From: Xiphydria camelus
Taxonomy: Eukaryota > Arthropoda > Insecta > Hymenoptera > Xiphydriidae
Assembly (NCBI GenBank): GCA_963678675.1
Contig: OY783195.1
Span: 4,846,001-4,910,000, forward strand
Reading direction: 5' to 3'
DNA: 64,000 nucleotides
Positions 46,608 to 58,394 of the stretch are shown here, piece by piece. The position numbers and the translations under genes are program-made. A model generated the notes under the pieces. The model made no database searches, had not been told where the DNA came from, and saw only the letters and a program-made list of their open reading frames with translations. Numbering within the stretch: the first letter of the stretch is position 1; each line of letters begins with the position of its first letter.

Positions 46608-46860
46608 CGCGGAGATAAATGTTCGTTAAAAATTAACGCGAAAACCACGTAACCATGGGACATGATGTTAACAACCAAATTTTTACCGTAGACCATGGTA
46701 AAATTTATTTATCCTTCGTTCTATTTCAGTCATTTGTTTCTTGAAAAGAAAAGAAGCAGTCAATTTTACCCTGAAGCATGTGTGAAAATTTGATCGCTGA
46801 CATCATGTCTCATGGTTACGTGAATTTCATGGTAATTTTTAATGAAAATTTCTCTCCGTG
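46608..46860. mobile_element. 253-bp TA-flanked foldback MITE with about 100-bp arms
   Basis: The left arm at 46608-46708 and right arm at 46762-46860 are inverted repeats (about 75 percent by eye), including ACGTAACCATGGGACATGAT against ACGTAACCATGAGACATGAT. Both ends abut TA (46606-46607 and 46861-46862). Right-end terminus CACGGAGAGAAAT closely resembles CACCGAGAGAAAT of the element at 34661, suggesting the same transposase superfamily. Confidence 0.85.
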
Positions 46861-49246
46861 TATTTTTGAGAAGTGATTTGAGTTTTACTCAGTCTTCGAT
46901 TTCGTTTCGATCTCGTTCTTTGTATATTAAGGACACAGTTCAAAGGGCTTTACATCGAGGGACAAGCGTCTTTTGCCTTAACGCGACCAAATCTCGTTAT
47001 AGGAAAGACTTGAGGTTTCGGAAGCCTTAGGCGTTGGTAGTCCGTGTAAAATACAGAAATCCCTCGTTAAACATATACCGTGCATTTCATATTTTAATAA
47101 AAACTTTATTCGGACGTTCCTTTAAAATTTCTATATCTCCCGGGCACGTGCAGATTTGTTTTTCAAATTTTCTGTACGATACTCCCGATCATCCTACGAC
47201 AGAATTTCATGCGCGTCCACATGCAAATGGGCCCGAAATTTTCCGGGAAATAAATCGCGTCGAATAGCTTAAATAGCTTGAAATTGCACAATCGGTGGTC
47301 CAAGCAAGTTAGCGCGCACCCCTTGGGTAACGCGGTTCCAACAACAACGCGTCGAATCAATTCGCCACGGCCCTGTGTGTGCGGAGTCGTTCTCTGCGTC
47401 GGCCATGGGGTTCGAGAAAATTCGGTCTGGCCGCCGTGAAAGCCAACAGTGAGCACAGCCGATTTGTAAATGACGAAATTAATGATTCGGGAAGGAAACT
47501 GTTTCACGGACCTTTTTTTTCGAATATCCGGGTAGAGGAAACGGTGGAACCGATAAAGAAGTAAAGCATCTGTCCTTTTTTTATAAATATGTATATACGG
47601 TTTCTTGAAGTTTTCCGGTTTTTTTTTCAAGTATCGATCACGGGGATCACATATAATACGATTAAAGTAAGGATGTAGCAGCTGCAGTCGTAATGCATCA
47701 AACCGCGATTTCTTCCGCCTTTTAATTTTTCCCCCAACGAGTAAATAATTAAATGCATCTACAGCTACGATGAACGGTGGGGGTTACAATAGATCGGTAG
47801 GAAAAAAATAAGGAAATTCATCCTCGAGAATCTCACGCTCGGATTGACGACGGTCCCTTCGAAACGCCGCGAATGGTGGATCAAAAGGATCGTCGATTCG
47901 ATTTCCCGAAGCGCGGATATCTCGCGGCGTACTTCGATTCTTACGCGCAACAAGATATAGTTACAACGTATCAGACGCGATTCGAGAAATTTCATGCGTA
48001 GGAAACGCTTCGGAGGTTTAGTGGCGGGTCAAAAGCGCGAAAATCCTTCCACGCGGCCCCTCTGATCTTTCCGGCGAGTGGCGGATTTCAAAGAGGCCGC
48101 TTTTTCCTCCACTTAGCGCGCGTCTCGCTTCGTGATTTCGGGGTGGTCGATTCGAGGTGGTCCGCGCTCTCGAAAAGGAAAATAAATAAATCTGTCGAAC
48201 GCGCGCGGGTGGCTCCGTATAGAAATCGTTGATATCGATTTTTCGCGCACGTGAGAAATTCGAGTTTCGTGTGAAGATCCGACGGAGGGGCTCGGGAATG
48301 GAGGAACGTACGCGGTAAAGATCGCTGTAACTCGCGATATTGGCTTGTCGCACAGGAAAATGCCTCGAACAAAAGTTGTAGAGTTACTAAAACCACTTAA
48401 CTTTTGTTTAACATACTCTTCTCTTCGATAATCCAATCGTAGAATATAGCAATTTTTAAAATACCACAATACTCATTTGATATTGAAAAGGAATCGAGAG
48501 ATATAAATGTTGAAATGCACATTTCTGGGGAAACAGGAAGAGGAGAGAAGCACTGGGGTAAGATGGGTCCTCGGCAAGAGCCGAAAACCCTTTAACAATC
48601 CCTCCCGGCAGATGATTTAATTAACTTTTTGTCCGGCTACGAACGAGGAGAAGGGGTAAACGAAATCCAACCTTTTCGACAGATGATCCAACAGACGGAC
48701 AGACGGACCACCGTCCATCCTCTCGGATTACATCGACGAGAAAAACTCAATTAAAAAGCGGCACGAGGTTTGTCCTGTCCACATCGCGGTTGGTAATTGA
48801 CACTGGTAAACTGTAATTTCACTTTCTCCTCCCCTTTCCTGTTTTCTTTTTCCTTTCGTTCTCACTTTCTTCAACCAAATATTTTATAAAAAAAGTAAAG
48901 TAAAAGTAAAGTAAAAGTTAAAGACATTTGAAGTATTTTCACGGAATGGAATATGCTTCAAAAATTAAACATACAATTCGTCAGACATTTAGAAATGTTT
49001 CGTCGGTCCACTAGTTAGGTCATTGATCATCGATTCTTTAAAAGTCCGATTTTCGTCACTTGATCAAACCGTCATGCGATGCTTAGGCCGGTTAGTACAG
49101 AGGCGTCACGGTCTACCGCACAGCTCGGCTGACTATTGACAAGTGATCGTTGAACCTCTCCCGTCCAGAGTTTGGACTCTCCTGTGTGTTTTGATTACTA
49201 TTTCGCCTAGCCTTCGAGTGTGGATGTCATTACAGCGCTGATAGTG

Positions 49247-49403
49247 CACTGAAAAAAGTATTTAGCTAATCCAGCTATATTTCTGGCTGCCTCAGACACA
49301 ACTAGACAAATATTGCTAGCGTAGCAAGAATTCTTGCCATTGCGAAGAAAATTATCACTGCAATTACTATAATTTTCTGGTTGTAGCCAAATTTTTTTGA
49401 GTG
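49247..49403. mobile_element. 157-bp palindromic MITE-like element
   Basis: Ends CACTGAAAAAAG and the inverse of CACTCAAAAAAA. Arms run to a central GAATTC at 49328-49333 inside a perfect TGGCAAGAATTCTTGCTA-like core. Arms are imperfect outside the centre. A target duplication is not clear. Confidence 0.6.
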
Positions 49404-50306
49404 TGAGATATACAAAAGTGAAGGGTAACGGGTTTAAGAGGTGATTTTGAGGAAACTCGCGTATGTGTGCGCGTGAGGGTTTCCGAATCGACGAAATTCG
49501 ATCGAGTTGCCTTCGCGTGTTTAACTTTTAATCCTTCCCTTAACCGGCGACTCGCCCAGCGGGCCGTAAAGGTTCCTAACATAACAGTTATCGGCCCGTA
49601 CGCGGTGTGATTGTTATGAAATAATAATGTAGTGCAGCGTCGTAGCGAAGAAGGGGTGGTCGAGCCCGATGTGGGGGTTGCAACGATCACAATCAAAGCT
49701 AGAGCCGGTGTACGCGTACCGCCCGCGAGCGACACGTCACTTCTGTATTCCGAGCGGTTCTCAACTTTCATCGCATCGATATTCGAGCATGGGTATTAAA
49801 CTTTCAATAATCGGTGATGAATGTGAAGGAACAAATTTTTGTTTGAATGGCACAGGTAAATCTATTGCATTTAAATAAATGAAATTGAAGAATCGCATAC
49901 ATATATATAGTTATACGAGACAACGAGTCTGTTATCAAATTAAATATACTTTCAGTAACATTTATTTCATCAACGCTCTATTTTTTCACGATTTTAAAGA
50001 ATCATTTCCATCTTACATCCTCGAAGCCTGTCTGCCAAAATCGGAGTCCATCAGCAGTCGGCAGTGTATCAAGGCAAAGAGCCACTGCCATTCGTACGTA
50101 CGCCGCTCCGAAATACGGACAGATGGCTTGTCGGGGGTATCCGGCGGCCCCACCACCTCCGTACATGACGTACGCGTCCGTACACATGCACGTATGTACG
50201 AACTCACACACGCGTGCTAAACAATAGTTAAATCAGGGTGAGGGGTGGACGCGAGGGGTGCTGTGGGTGTTTAATGAGCTGCCAGTACTATAACTGGGGT
50301 TCGAGA

Positions 50307-50323
50307 GGGGGGGGGGGGGGGGG
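50307..50323. repeat. Poly-G run of 17
   Basis: Seventeen consecutive G on the plus strand. It could form a G-quadruplex and is also a likely place for assembly length errors. Confidence 0.9.
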
Positions 50324-51687
50324 CCACGATTTTGGGGGTGCGAGAAGGACGGAATTCGTATGGGGCACGAGCTACGGTACCACTTGACTGCTTATGGACG
50401 GACACCGTGTAAAGTGTAGGAATAACATTGCATATTTAAAGGTTCCGTCCGCAGAGACCGAGTCGTCGTCAACGGGGGACAGAGAGAGGTGACGAATTTA
50501 GATGCGTTGTGATTACGCGATCGTGTATCCGCGCGTGTGGGATTTCATCGTGTATGGATGTTTATCATGCAAAGTAAAAATAAAATTCGAAATAGTTCGG
50601 ACAATCATTGAATCGATTCAGGGGAAAAAGAATAAGTTTGGCAAAAGCACGAAGAGAATCGTCTGGATCGAGAGTGAACGGAGGAGAAGAATGATTGTTT
50701 CGTACAACCGTTAGCCAACGTTGTTTCGACAGAATTTTCATCTTTCACGGTTAACTGACCGCTGGTCCGCGTTTTTCGGGAAGCCACTTCACAGTCGACG
50801 CGCCATTCACTAAAGTAACGCGGCCGTGAAATCAGGCAACGTCCTTTCATTGAAACGCGATGATGGGGACTTCTACGGCGGCCGCGATATTAAGTTACTG
50901 CGCGTTTCGACGGGCCACTTGGAAATTGCAGGAGAAAGGCGGCTGCGGGCTTCGCGATTCAATTTTACGCGATGACCCGCGGCTGGCACGAAATATTTTC
51001 GAGGTTTTTGGAAACTCGATATATCCCGCTCCGTTAATTCTGCGGCACTATACAATTTTATATAGTAACGGCACGTCCTTTCAGCTAAAATCGCTCAAAT
51101 TTATCTAATTAATTTTTTTCTCGGGACTCGTCCCTTGATGAAATTTCCGTGTGCTGCTGCATTTACGCGCGGTCTCGCAGCGTGACGTTCTTCTACTCGT
51201 TTAGTGATGTAAGGACGAATTACAAATCGCGGTTCCCCCAAAACGAAACGAACTCACTCGGCCGCACACGCGCGCGCGCGCAATGCAATATTCGAGATCA
51301 AATACTGCGCGTACTTCGAAGCGCTCTCGCGTAATCCCAACGTAATCCTACCCAACGAAATACCGCCCTCGCAGCGATGAGGCAAAATCAATGATTTGTC
51401 GAACTGGGTCTTATCACCGGCTTTAATCCCGGTTTTACATGTGATTAAAGGCTGGTTCAAAAGTGTCAGAGCGTTTGATACAACCCCTCGCACTCTACCA
51501 GATGTACAAACTAAAACGACGTAGGTACGGACCACCCACGTTTTTTATTTTGATTAAGCGGACGTATGTATGTATATATATGTGCCTTTTCTTCTCAAGC
51601 GTCTGATTGTGAATTTCATCCATCTTTAAAAGTGAATCGGATTAAAAATCGCCGCTACGCCGAATTCATGACGTTTCAAAATTATTC

Positions 51688-52576
51688 ACACGGAAAAAAA
51701 AGTATCGTCGAACTAGCAAGAAAAATATTGCAGAAATATTATTGCACTAGCGGCAATTATTGTGATTGCTATCAGAGCACTAATACATTGCAATATGAAA
51801 AAATATATTATCACTAAACAAGTATTGCTAAACTCTATTACCTATCAGAACAAGAAACCATCGTTGACCAAACAATAAAAGTATTGCAGAAATATTTATC
51901 ACGCTATAGCAGCAATAATGATTAATTATTATCGAAGCACTATAATATTGCTATATGAAAGAATATGTTATTGCTATGAAACGTAGTAAGTATAGCTATT
52001 CTGCAATACCCGAACAAGAAAATTATCGCCGATCTATCAATGAAATATTGCTGATATATTATAACAATATAATTGTTTTAAGAATTGCAATATACATTTG
52101 GATAAGAAATATTGCAGAAATAACAACAATGTCTCGCAAACGGTTGAACATACGGTCATTACGCTTTATACCATTTTTATTAGTCCCGATAAGATCTATA
52201 CATTTAGTAAGAATAAAGATAGCGCGTTCCATTTAAAAAAGTTTAAGTGACTTTCATGTTTCGTAACTAACTCGTCTCAAGAAATATCGCTGAAAGTATT
52301 AACGATATTTTTTTGTAGATCAATGTTAATAATTACGTATTGCTCAGAGACCTGACAGTAATTAATCGTTGCTATACTTACCAATACATTGCTTAGGTAC
52401 CATATATTGCTTCGATATCTTAGAACAGTATATCGTTGTAATACTTAGCAATAATGTGTTGCTTTTACATTTACCAATGTTAGATATTTTAGTATAGTAA
52501 TAAATGTCGCTGATTGAGGAGAGGAGCAATATTTTATTGTGCTTCTAGCAATATTATTGCTAATTCTTTTCTGTGC
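51688..52576. repeat. Degenerate tandem repeat of about 160 bp within a CACGGAAAA-ended tract
   Basis: AATATTGCAGAAATATT-like starts occur at 51724, 51880 and 52044. Secondary landmarks repeat at the same offset: GCACTAATACATTGCAATAT near 51777 with GCACTATAATATTGCTATAT near 51937, and GAACAAGAAA near 51848 and 52010. The tract begins CACGGAAAAAAAAGTAT and ends with the inverse of GCACAGAAAAGAATTAGC, suggesting a transposon whose interior is tandemly repeated. Confidence 0.6.
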
Positions 52577-52816
52577 CAAGAAAAAGTGGCACAACTATCC
52601 TACCCCCACCCTACCCTATTTGCAGTTAATATTACGGGACGAGTTGATTCGCTGTGCGATGCGTCTATCCACTCTTCGTATATTTATACTTTGAAAACAA
52701 TAATACCAACTTGATACACACGAGTTGCAGCGGGAAGGAGAATCGCGCGGAATTCCATGGCGCGCGATGTTAAACTGCGCGCCTAGCAATATTACTGCTA
52801 ATTTTATTCCCCGTGC
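52545..52816. repeat. Pair of near-identical 32-34-bp direct repeats bounding 240 bp
   Basis: CTAGCAATATTATTGCTAAT at 52545 recurs as CTAGCAATATTACTGCTAAT at 52783, each followed by T-rich sequence ending GTGC. They look like two right ends of the same element family as the tract 51688-52576. Confidence 0.65.
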
Positions 52817-53260
52817 AACTCCGGATGGAAAATTTGAAATTTGCGAACAAATTTTACCTCGATTCCGCGCTAAGGATTCAGCGTAAAATCAAACGAGCAA
52901 AATCACCGCACGGAGGGTTGTTGGTTTTCGATCTCGAGCGTACGTCATCGTGGATGAATGCCGCGCGGGGCATTCTTCAAGTAAATTATAGTCTTGAATG
53001 GCGTCGCAGTGGGGGGTTGGTTGGCACGCGTATACTGGGGTACACCTGCCCCCCACCCCCCTCCCCTCCCCATAGACATCTGTCCCCTATATTTCCATCG
53101 CGAGTCAAACTTCATCGTATATATCCCGCTGCAGAGTCATTGTCAAGTTCCTGCCAACCGACTATATCCGTCGACCAATCGCGCGCGTTCGAGGATAGAC
53201 GTCCTCGGGCAATCCGGGCCCGGATTTCATTTCTGATCGCGATGAAAAGACGAAACAAAA

Positions 53261-53278
53261 GAGAGAGAGAGAGAGAGA
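53261..53278. repeat. (GA)9 microsatellite
   Basis: Short uninterrupted GA repeat. Confidence 0.85.
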
Positions 53279-53833
53279 ATGAGAGAGGATCCTGAAAGCG
53301 GGGGGTGAACGTCCGGAATCGATGCAACGACATGTGAATCGTTCGTTCGCATATCGATATAAGAAATAGGTACTTCTCCATACGTGTAATGTGTATGTGG
53401 AGTGAAATTCGAAAGTAAAATTTTCGGATTATATTTTAGATTGTTTAGAAGTCTCCGACCGCTAAGCACTCTGATAAATAAGAAAGAAGAGATACGAGAA
53501 ATCGAACAATCGCGTCAGAATTGATTTACGAGTATATAGAAGAAAGGGAAGCTGGGTAATGGCTGATATTTAGAAAATTTCAAAACGGAATGCAATATAA
53601 AAAAAATAATTTTCTAGGCTCTTATTTTCATTAATACCGTAATTGAAGAAGGTGTCTGCCGAAGCACATAGTGTGAACGATAATCCCGCTCCCGTCTGAT
53701 TAAAGGGATCCATGCGAGGCTCGAGTTTCAATAGGGAAGGCAAATACACGGCTTTCCATATTTTAGTAGACCCTGCGTGTCGCGCGTTTCACATACGGAT
53801 ATGGCGAGATAGAGAATCGTCATCGATGGTGGT

Positions 53834-53875
53834 CGAGAGAGAGAGAGAGAGAGAGAGATGGAGGGGGGGGGGAGA
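53834..53875. repeat. (GA)n microsatellite followed by a G run
   Basis: About 12 GA units to 53858, then a G-rich segment ending near 53875. Confidence 0.85.
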
Positions 53876-54728
53876 GGGCGAGACTGAACTACCCTGTACT
53901 GGTAGTCGGTACGCTTTGTTGGTGGTTTACCACAAAGGCTTGCAAATGCCAACTTACAATGGAAAAGCTGGTCGGGCTACCCCTACCTTTTGGTCTAAAC
54001 AGATGCCGAAATACGACGCCGATGGATGCGGAAATGTGTGTCAAACAGAATTTTTGTTCGTGGTTCGTGTTAATTTTTTATTTTTTTTTCAGTCAGGGTA
54101 AACAAGGGTCCCGACTGGAACAGGTTTGGTATAATGAGATTGTCGTTTTTAGCGAATCGCAATTTAGGGAGAAACGGCATTAAGCTGCGTTATGTCAATC
54201 GAGGAGCCCCGACGTAAAAATGTAAAATTATTCTCTATACGGGGAAAGTAGTTTTCAATGATTTTCAAGAGCACGGAGGATCTCTCCATCCCGAGGGGAG
54301 CCGTCCTGCTTTCGATTCGACGTACACCGGCGCGAGTCACGGTCGTTAATCATCGATTAAGTGCTCAGCGATCGGTCAGGGTAATTTTACGAATTTTCGT
54401 GAATTAGGAAAACGTAGTCCCCTGCCCTGACGAATTTAGCCGGGGTACCCCGTCGCCCCTTGCGCGCCACGGGGGAGCACCTCCGTCAGCCACCAGTATG
54501 TCACCGTACAGACCAGCACCCCGGTACAATGAGCATTGCCCGGTACGATCGATATGTGCACTCGACGGAAACGACCCAACGAAAGGTCGATCGAGGCGAA
54601 ATCACTGCGTCTCGGCCTGCTGGTGCAGATGAAAATTGGACATTCGATGCGATGTATTTTTTATTTCGACACTCGGCTCGTCGCAGCATCCCTCGGAGCT
54701 ACGAAGGGAGAAGAAGCACAAGAGAAGA

Positions 54729-54970
54729 ATTGAAGACCTCGGGACCAGAAGGGGATAAGCCACAATTTTGTCGAACATGAGTTTAAGTTAAAAACAAAAA
54801 CTGTAAGGCCTCTGTTCTGTTTTTAATTACATAGTTCCAAACAAATGTTGACCTTATTTTCGATAAAAATTTAAAACCTGGATTTCACGATTTGAGAATA
54901 AGTTGAAAATGACGTTTTCTCCAAAACTTTGTTTGGTGGCATGTCCCCTTCTGGTCCCAAGGTCTTCAAT
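54729..54970. mobile_element. 242-bp element with 36-bp terminal inverted repeats
   Basis: ATTGAAGACCTCGGGACCAG at 54729 and the inverse of ATTGAAGACCTTGGGACCAG ending at 54970; the 36-base arms differ at three positions (54729-54764 against 54935-54970). The interior is AT-rich and non-coding. A terminal sequence unlike the CAC-ended elements suggests a different family. Confidence 0.8.
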
Positions 54971-56190
54971 TAGCGGAAGACTGATACGATTTTTGTGAAT
55001 AACTCACCCCTGAAAATACGTATATTTATTCGAGAGAAGCGAAAAGATCCGTGTAACTGAAAATAAAATATTTTTCTCCCATCGATCTATTTTTTTCATT
55101 TAGGCGAGCTTCATTGCTTTCCCCTTTTTCCAATCCCCTAGACGCCGTCGCGCGTCTCCCATTATAGACGCAAGAATCGGCGGATCGCGTTGACGCGAGG
55201 CAAAAACCGATTGAAATCCCCCAAAATCCGACGCCTCTATAGCCCCGTAGCCCGTCTGTCGCGGCGCGCTGGGTACACATCGATATATCGTCGACATAAT
55301 AGCGCCATTGAATCATTACCATTATTGGTGAGATTTGGGGAAACGATCGAGCGTGCTAACGGATTCGTCGCAGCTTGCGAGCTGTTTGCAAATAGGCCTT
55401 GTATTCGAAATTATTGATCGGATGCCGAGAGCGGCGCGACGAATCGATCGGTCCTTAGTGCGGAGGCACTATTAGCGAGATCGAGAGAAATTCACGAACT
55501 CATCGGCGATACTTTAGCGCGGCTGCAACTCGTCGACTGCGCATCGCCAAGGAAAACAAGACTTTCCTCGTCGACGAGAGCTTTGCGCAACTGGGGTGCA
55601 AAATATTATCGTTCCATTCTCGACCCACCGCGACCTTATTTTGATAGATTCCCCCGCCGCTCTCTTCGTTTCACCGAGAACGGCAGACATTGCCTATTTA
55701 TTATCCTAACACTCGGCTGCTGCACCGCGAAAGGAAACACCCGCAGCCCTTGTCATGGAAATGCGCGTTCTCGTGCTCTCACTCTGTCCGGTAATTCGAA
55801 AGGGCGACTTCCACCGAGAAATGAAATTATACATAGGCGCTTCGCGAACGTCCGTCCGATTTTCCGTGACACCTGAAAAACACAAAAATAAAGGATCTGA
55901 TCGTGATCATGACGGAGATGTAATCGGCCGGATTAGACGGAGCGGGTGGGGTATTTTCGGTTTCGAACTTGTGATACATCTGTCCCGCCGTGATTTTTAC
56001 AAAAGACACGCGACCCGCCACGTGCGCCCTCGTTCCCGAACGCAGCTTCATTCCTGTAAAGTGGATTGGGCAGGCACTCCCGCCTGCCGAATAACGCAGC
56101 GATCGTGAAACGTGCAATTTCGCTCGCCGCGCTCACTGCAATCACGAGAAAGACGCCGTTAATCGTCGAAATTCTGTAGATAAAATACGC

Positions 56191-56196
56191 TTTATT
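56191..56196 (-). terminator. Candidate tap poly(A) signal
   Basis: Minus-strand AATAAA about 1.2 kb after the tap stop. A long 3' UTR is plausible for a proneural gene, but the link is only by position. Confidence 0.25.
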
Positions 56197-57381
56197 GGTA
56201 AAGTATAAATTCTGTACAATATATGTTCCCTGGGATCGACAGTTCCGTCGGGATAAGAGCACTGGTAAGAGGCGTATCGTTATTACTATTAAATTGAGAA
56301 AATAATAATGTTCCGGAAAATGGAAAACGATAATATTACTGAGATCGAGGCGACGTAAAAATAAGTAGAGATCGTTAATTTAACATCGATGACTAGAATC
56401 AAAGAGGAACCGTAAGCGGCACGTTGCGTTGATAACTAAATCCTACGCGCGAAGAAAAAACCCTTAAAACTCTCTCGCGGGTTTTTGGATTGCTAAACAG
56501 GCGTCAAAACAAAAGTAAGACATTGACTTGCATCGGCGAGGGACGATCGAGGAGTCTTACTTCTAGTTTCGCGTCAAATATAATATTTACTTACAAGTAG
56601 ATAACGATAATCTTTAGAATCATCACTTTCTTCCATCTTTTTTATACAGTCCTTAATCGTAGCACGGACGTCGATCGCGCGAAAATTTACACGGCGCGGA
56701 GTGACGTTGGAAAAATAATACCCTCCTAGAATTTTCACCTTTTCCCTGATCTTCCCCTTCGGCTACCTATTGTACGGATTAAAGGCGGACGATATCTATA
56801 AGAATATCGTTATTTCCAAAATCATCATAACCTTTGCGAGGCACTCGTGAAAATTGTACGATTTATGGGTAAAATTGATTATTGCATCATCACAGTGAAG
56901 ATCGGCATCGACTGACGGCATTGCAAATCTGTTCAACTCCATTTCTGGGAACCTTACGTTCGCTCGTGTTACTTTTTTTTCCGGATCAATTTAAACGAAA
57001 GTTCACAATCATCGAGTTAACGCGTCACTCGTATTTCCCTGTCAGTCCATGATCATATCAGCGGCACAGTGAACCTGAGAAACTTCTCGCACCCACCGAG
57101 TTATGCCACCACTTCGAGTATACCGACACTTTATGAAATTACCATCTGACGTCACATCGGGTTATTGCGCGTTCCCACGAGATCGGGAAGAAGGCGACAG
57201 CCGTACGCACCCTCTCGCGTTGCGCCGGGGCGCTGTCTACCGATTCGACCCTGCGGGAAACGACTCCCGTATCGCTGTATTGCTGTGGCCGTGCAGGTAG
57301 AACGCACGATGATCGTGATCGACGAATCTGGCAGGTGGATTCCTTCGACTGCAGTCAGAGCAAAAGCATCACAGAGTCATT

Positions 57382-57909
57382 TTACAAGCACTGATACATA
57401 TTGTTGTGATGTCCCGTGGCCATGTGATGATGAGGCGTCGGCAACTGATGCTGCGCGTGGTGGGAGTACATCCTCTGATCGAAACAGGGTTGATATTGCA
57501 CCGGTGGACTGATGCTCTGGTCGCTGTAGCAATCGTACTCCTGCCACTCCGGCATGAATCGCTCCTGAGGATAGGGGAACGCCGAATGCGCCGGCCCCAG
57601 CCTCTTCTGCGCCGCCACGGCGCAGCTTCCCGTCGAAGAGGTGATCATGTTCCCGTTCTCGCCGATGCTGACCGTCACGTTGCCCACGTTCACGGTTATC
57701 TCGCCGCTCTCCGCGTTGCCCAGGGTCTGCGAGAGCGCCCAGATGTAGTTGTGAGCGAAGCGCAGCGTCTCGATCTTCGTCAATTTCGTATCCTCCGGAA
57801 ACGTGGGCAGGGCCATCCGTAGGCGTTCCAGGGCGTCGTTCAGCGTGTGCATTCTGTGGCGCTCGCGATCGTTCGCCTTTATGCGACGGTTCCTTTTCAA
57901 ACGGAGCAC
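57382..57909 (-). CDS. tap: tap exon 2 (bHLH domain and C-terminus)
   Basis: Acceptor cttttcag. Begins [20 protein letters not shown] and includes the whole HLH, then an [14 protein letters not shown] segment and a C-terminus [16 protein letters not shown] before TAA. An upstream in-frame ATG at 57969 would read through the intron end and is rejected as the start. Confidence 0.95.
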   Translation of the reverse strand: MLRLKRNRRIKANDRERHRMHTLNDALERLRMALPTFPEDTKLTKIETLRFAHNYIWALSQTLGNAESGEITVNVGNVTVSIGENGNMITSSTGSCAVAAQKRLGPAHSAFPYPQERFMPEWQEYDCYSDQSISPPVQYQPCFDQRMYSHHAQHQLPTPHHHMATGHHNNMYQCL

Positions 57910-58394
57910 CTGAAAAGGAAGAGGAAGAGGAGGATATTGTACGATCATTGGGCTTGCGGCTATTGTCATTGAATATCGCGCGGGGATATTCTGTTCTTCC
58001 TATTTTTGTTCTCTCTCGCTATCTCATTGCTCGATGAAAACCGGATATCGTTCCCCTGAAGTCTCCTGGATTTCTTTTTGCGCGAAAAGTGTACAGCGCG
58101 ACTTTCTTTTGATAAATCGACGATTAAATTATTTTTACGGCTGAACGATATTTTTTAATCTTCATTCTATTATACGTCCTCCCATCTCTAGTGAGTTTTT
58201 TTTTCTACCTGCGTGGGACTCTTGCAGCGTGTGCTCCGCGTCTTTTTCCGCTTCTCCTCTTTGATCGGCGTGAAGAGGCTGTCCGTCGGTATTTCGTGTT
58301 TCGGCGATTCGAAGCTCACGTCGAAGCCGGAATCGGAAGAACTCGAGAGCTCGTCGAAGCCTCCTTCGCTGCAGAACGAATAGTCCGATGACAT
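57382..58394 (-). CDS. tap: Neurogenin-family bHLH transcription factor (tap/neurogenin), complete
   Basis: Nuclear E-box-binding activator of neuronal differentiation, acting as a heterodimer with an E-protein (Daughterless in flies). Two exons, 58209-58394 and 57382-57909, give 237 residues. The bHLH domain spans about residues 69-125: basic region [20 protein letters not shown] with the DNA-contacting Glu78, then [20 protein letters not shown] and [17 protein letters not shown]. The KANDRER and [18 protein letters not shown] strings place it in the neurogenin/tap group rather than atonal or achaete-scute. The N-terminus is short, Ser/Asp-rich, followed by [12 protein letters not shown]; the C-terminus is His/Gln/Tyr-rich. 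It is isolated by about 21 kb on its 3' side and at least 5.6 kb on its 5' side, consistent with a developmentally regulated gene. Confidence 0.94.
57910..58208 (-). other. tap intron
   Basis: 299 bases, gtagaa to cttttcag, phase 0, located just before the bHLH region. No other feature. Confidence 0.85.
58209..58394 (-). CDS. tap: tap exon 1
   Basis: Sixty-two codons from ATG at 58392-58394: [37 protein letters not shown] and a basic [14 protein letters not shown] segment. Phase 0 end (ACG CAG) before gtagaa. Confidence 0.88.

Larger units (their letters stand above)
36265..57381. other. 21-kb gene-poor region between GGCX and tap
   Basis: No protein or RNA gene is supported. Open frames are short, overlapping and of unknown product. 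GGCX 5' sequence should lie near 36265-36600 and the tap 3' UTR near 56190-57381. It holds microsatellites, the repeat family at 43030-43545, the E-box cluster 45070-46442, foldbacks at 46608-46860, 49247-49403 and 54729-54970, and a satellite-like tract at 51688-52576. The position downstream of a developmental bHLH gene makes distal enhancers plausible (inference). Confidence 0.6.

Noticed and set aside
52813..53295. 160-codon plus-strand open frame
   Set aside because: Starts inside repeat-derived sequence, ends in a GA microsatellite (Arg-Glu run) and has no family resemblance.
57910..57969. Upstream in-frame ATG extending tap exon 2
   Set aside because: Lies in the intron before a good cttttcag acceptor; exon 1 supplies a neurogenin-like N-terminus in phase.
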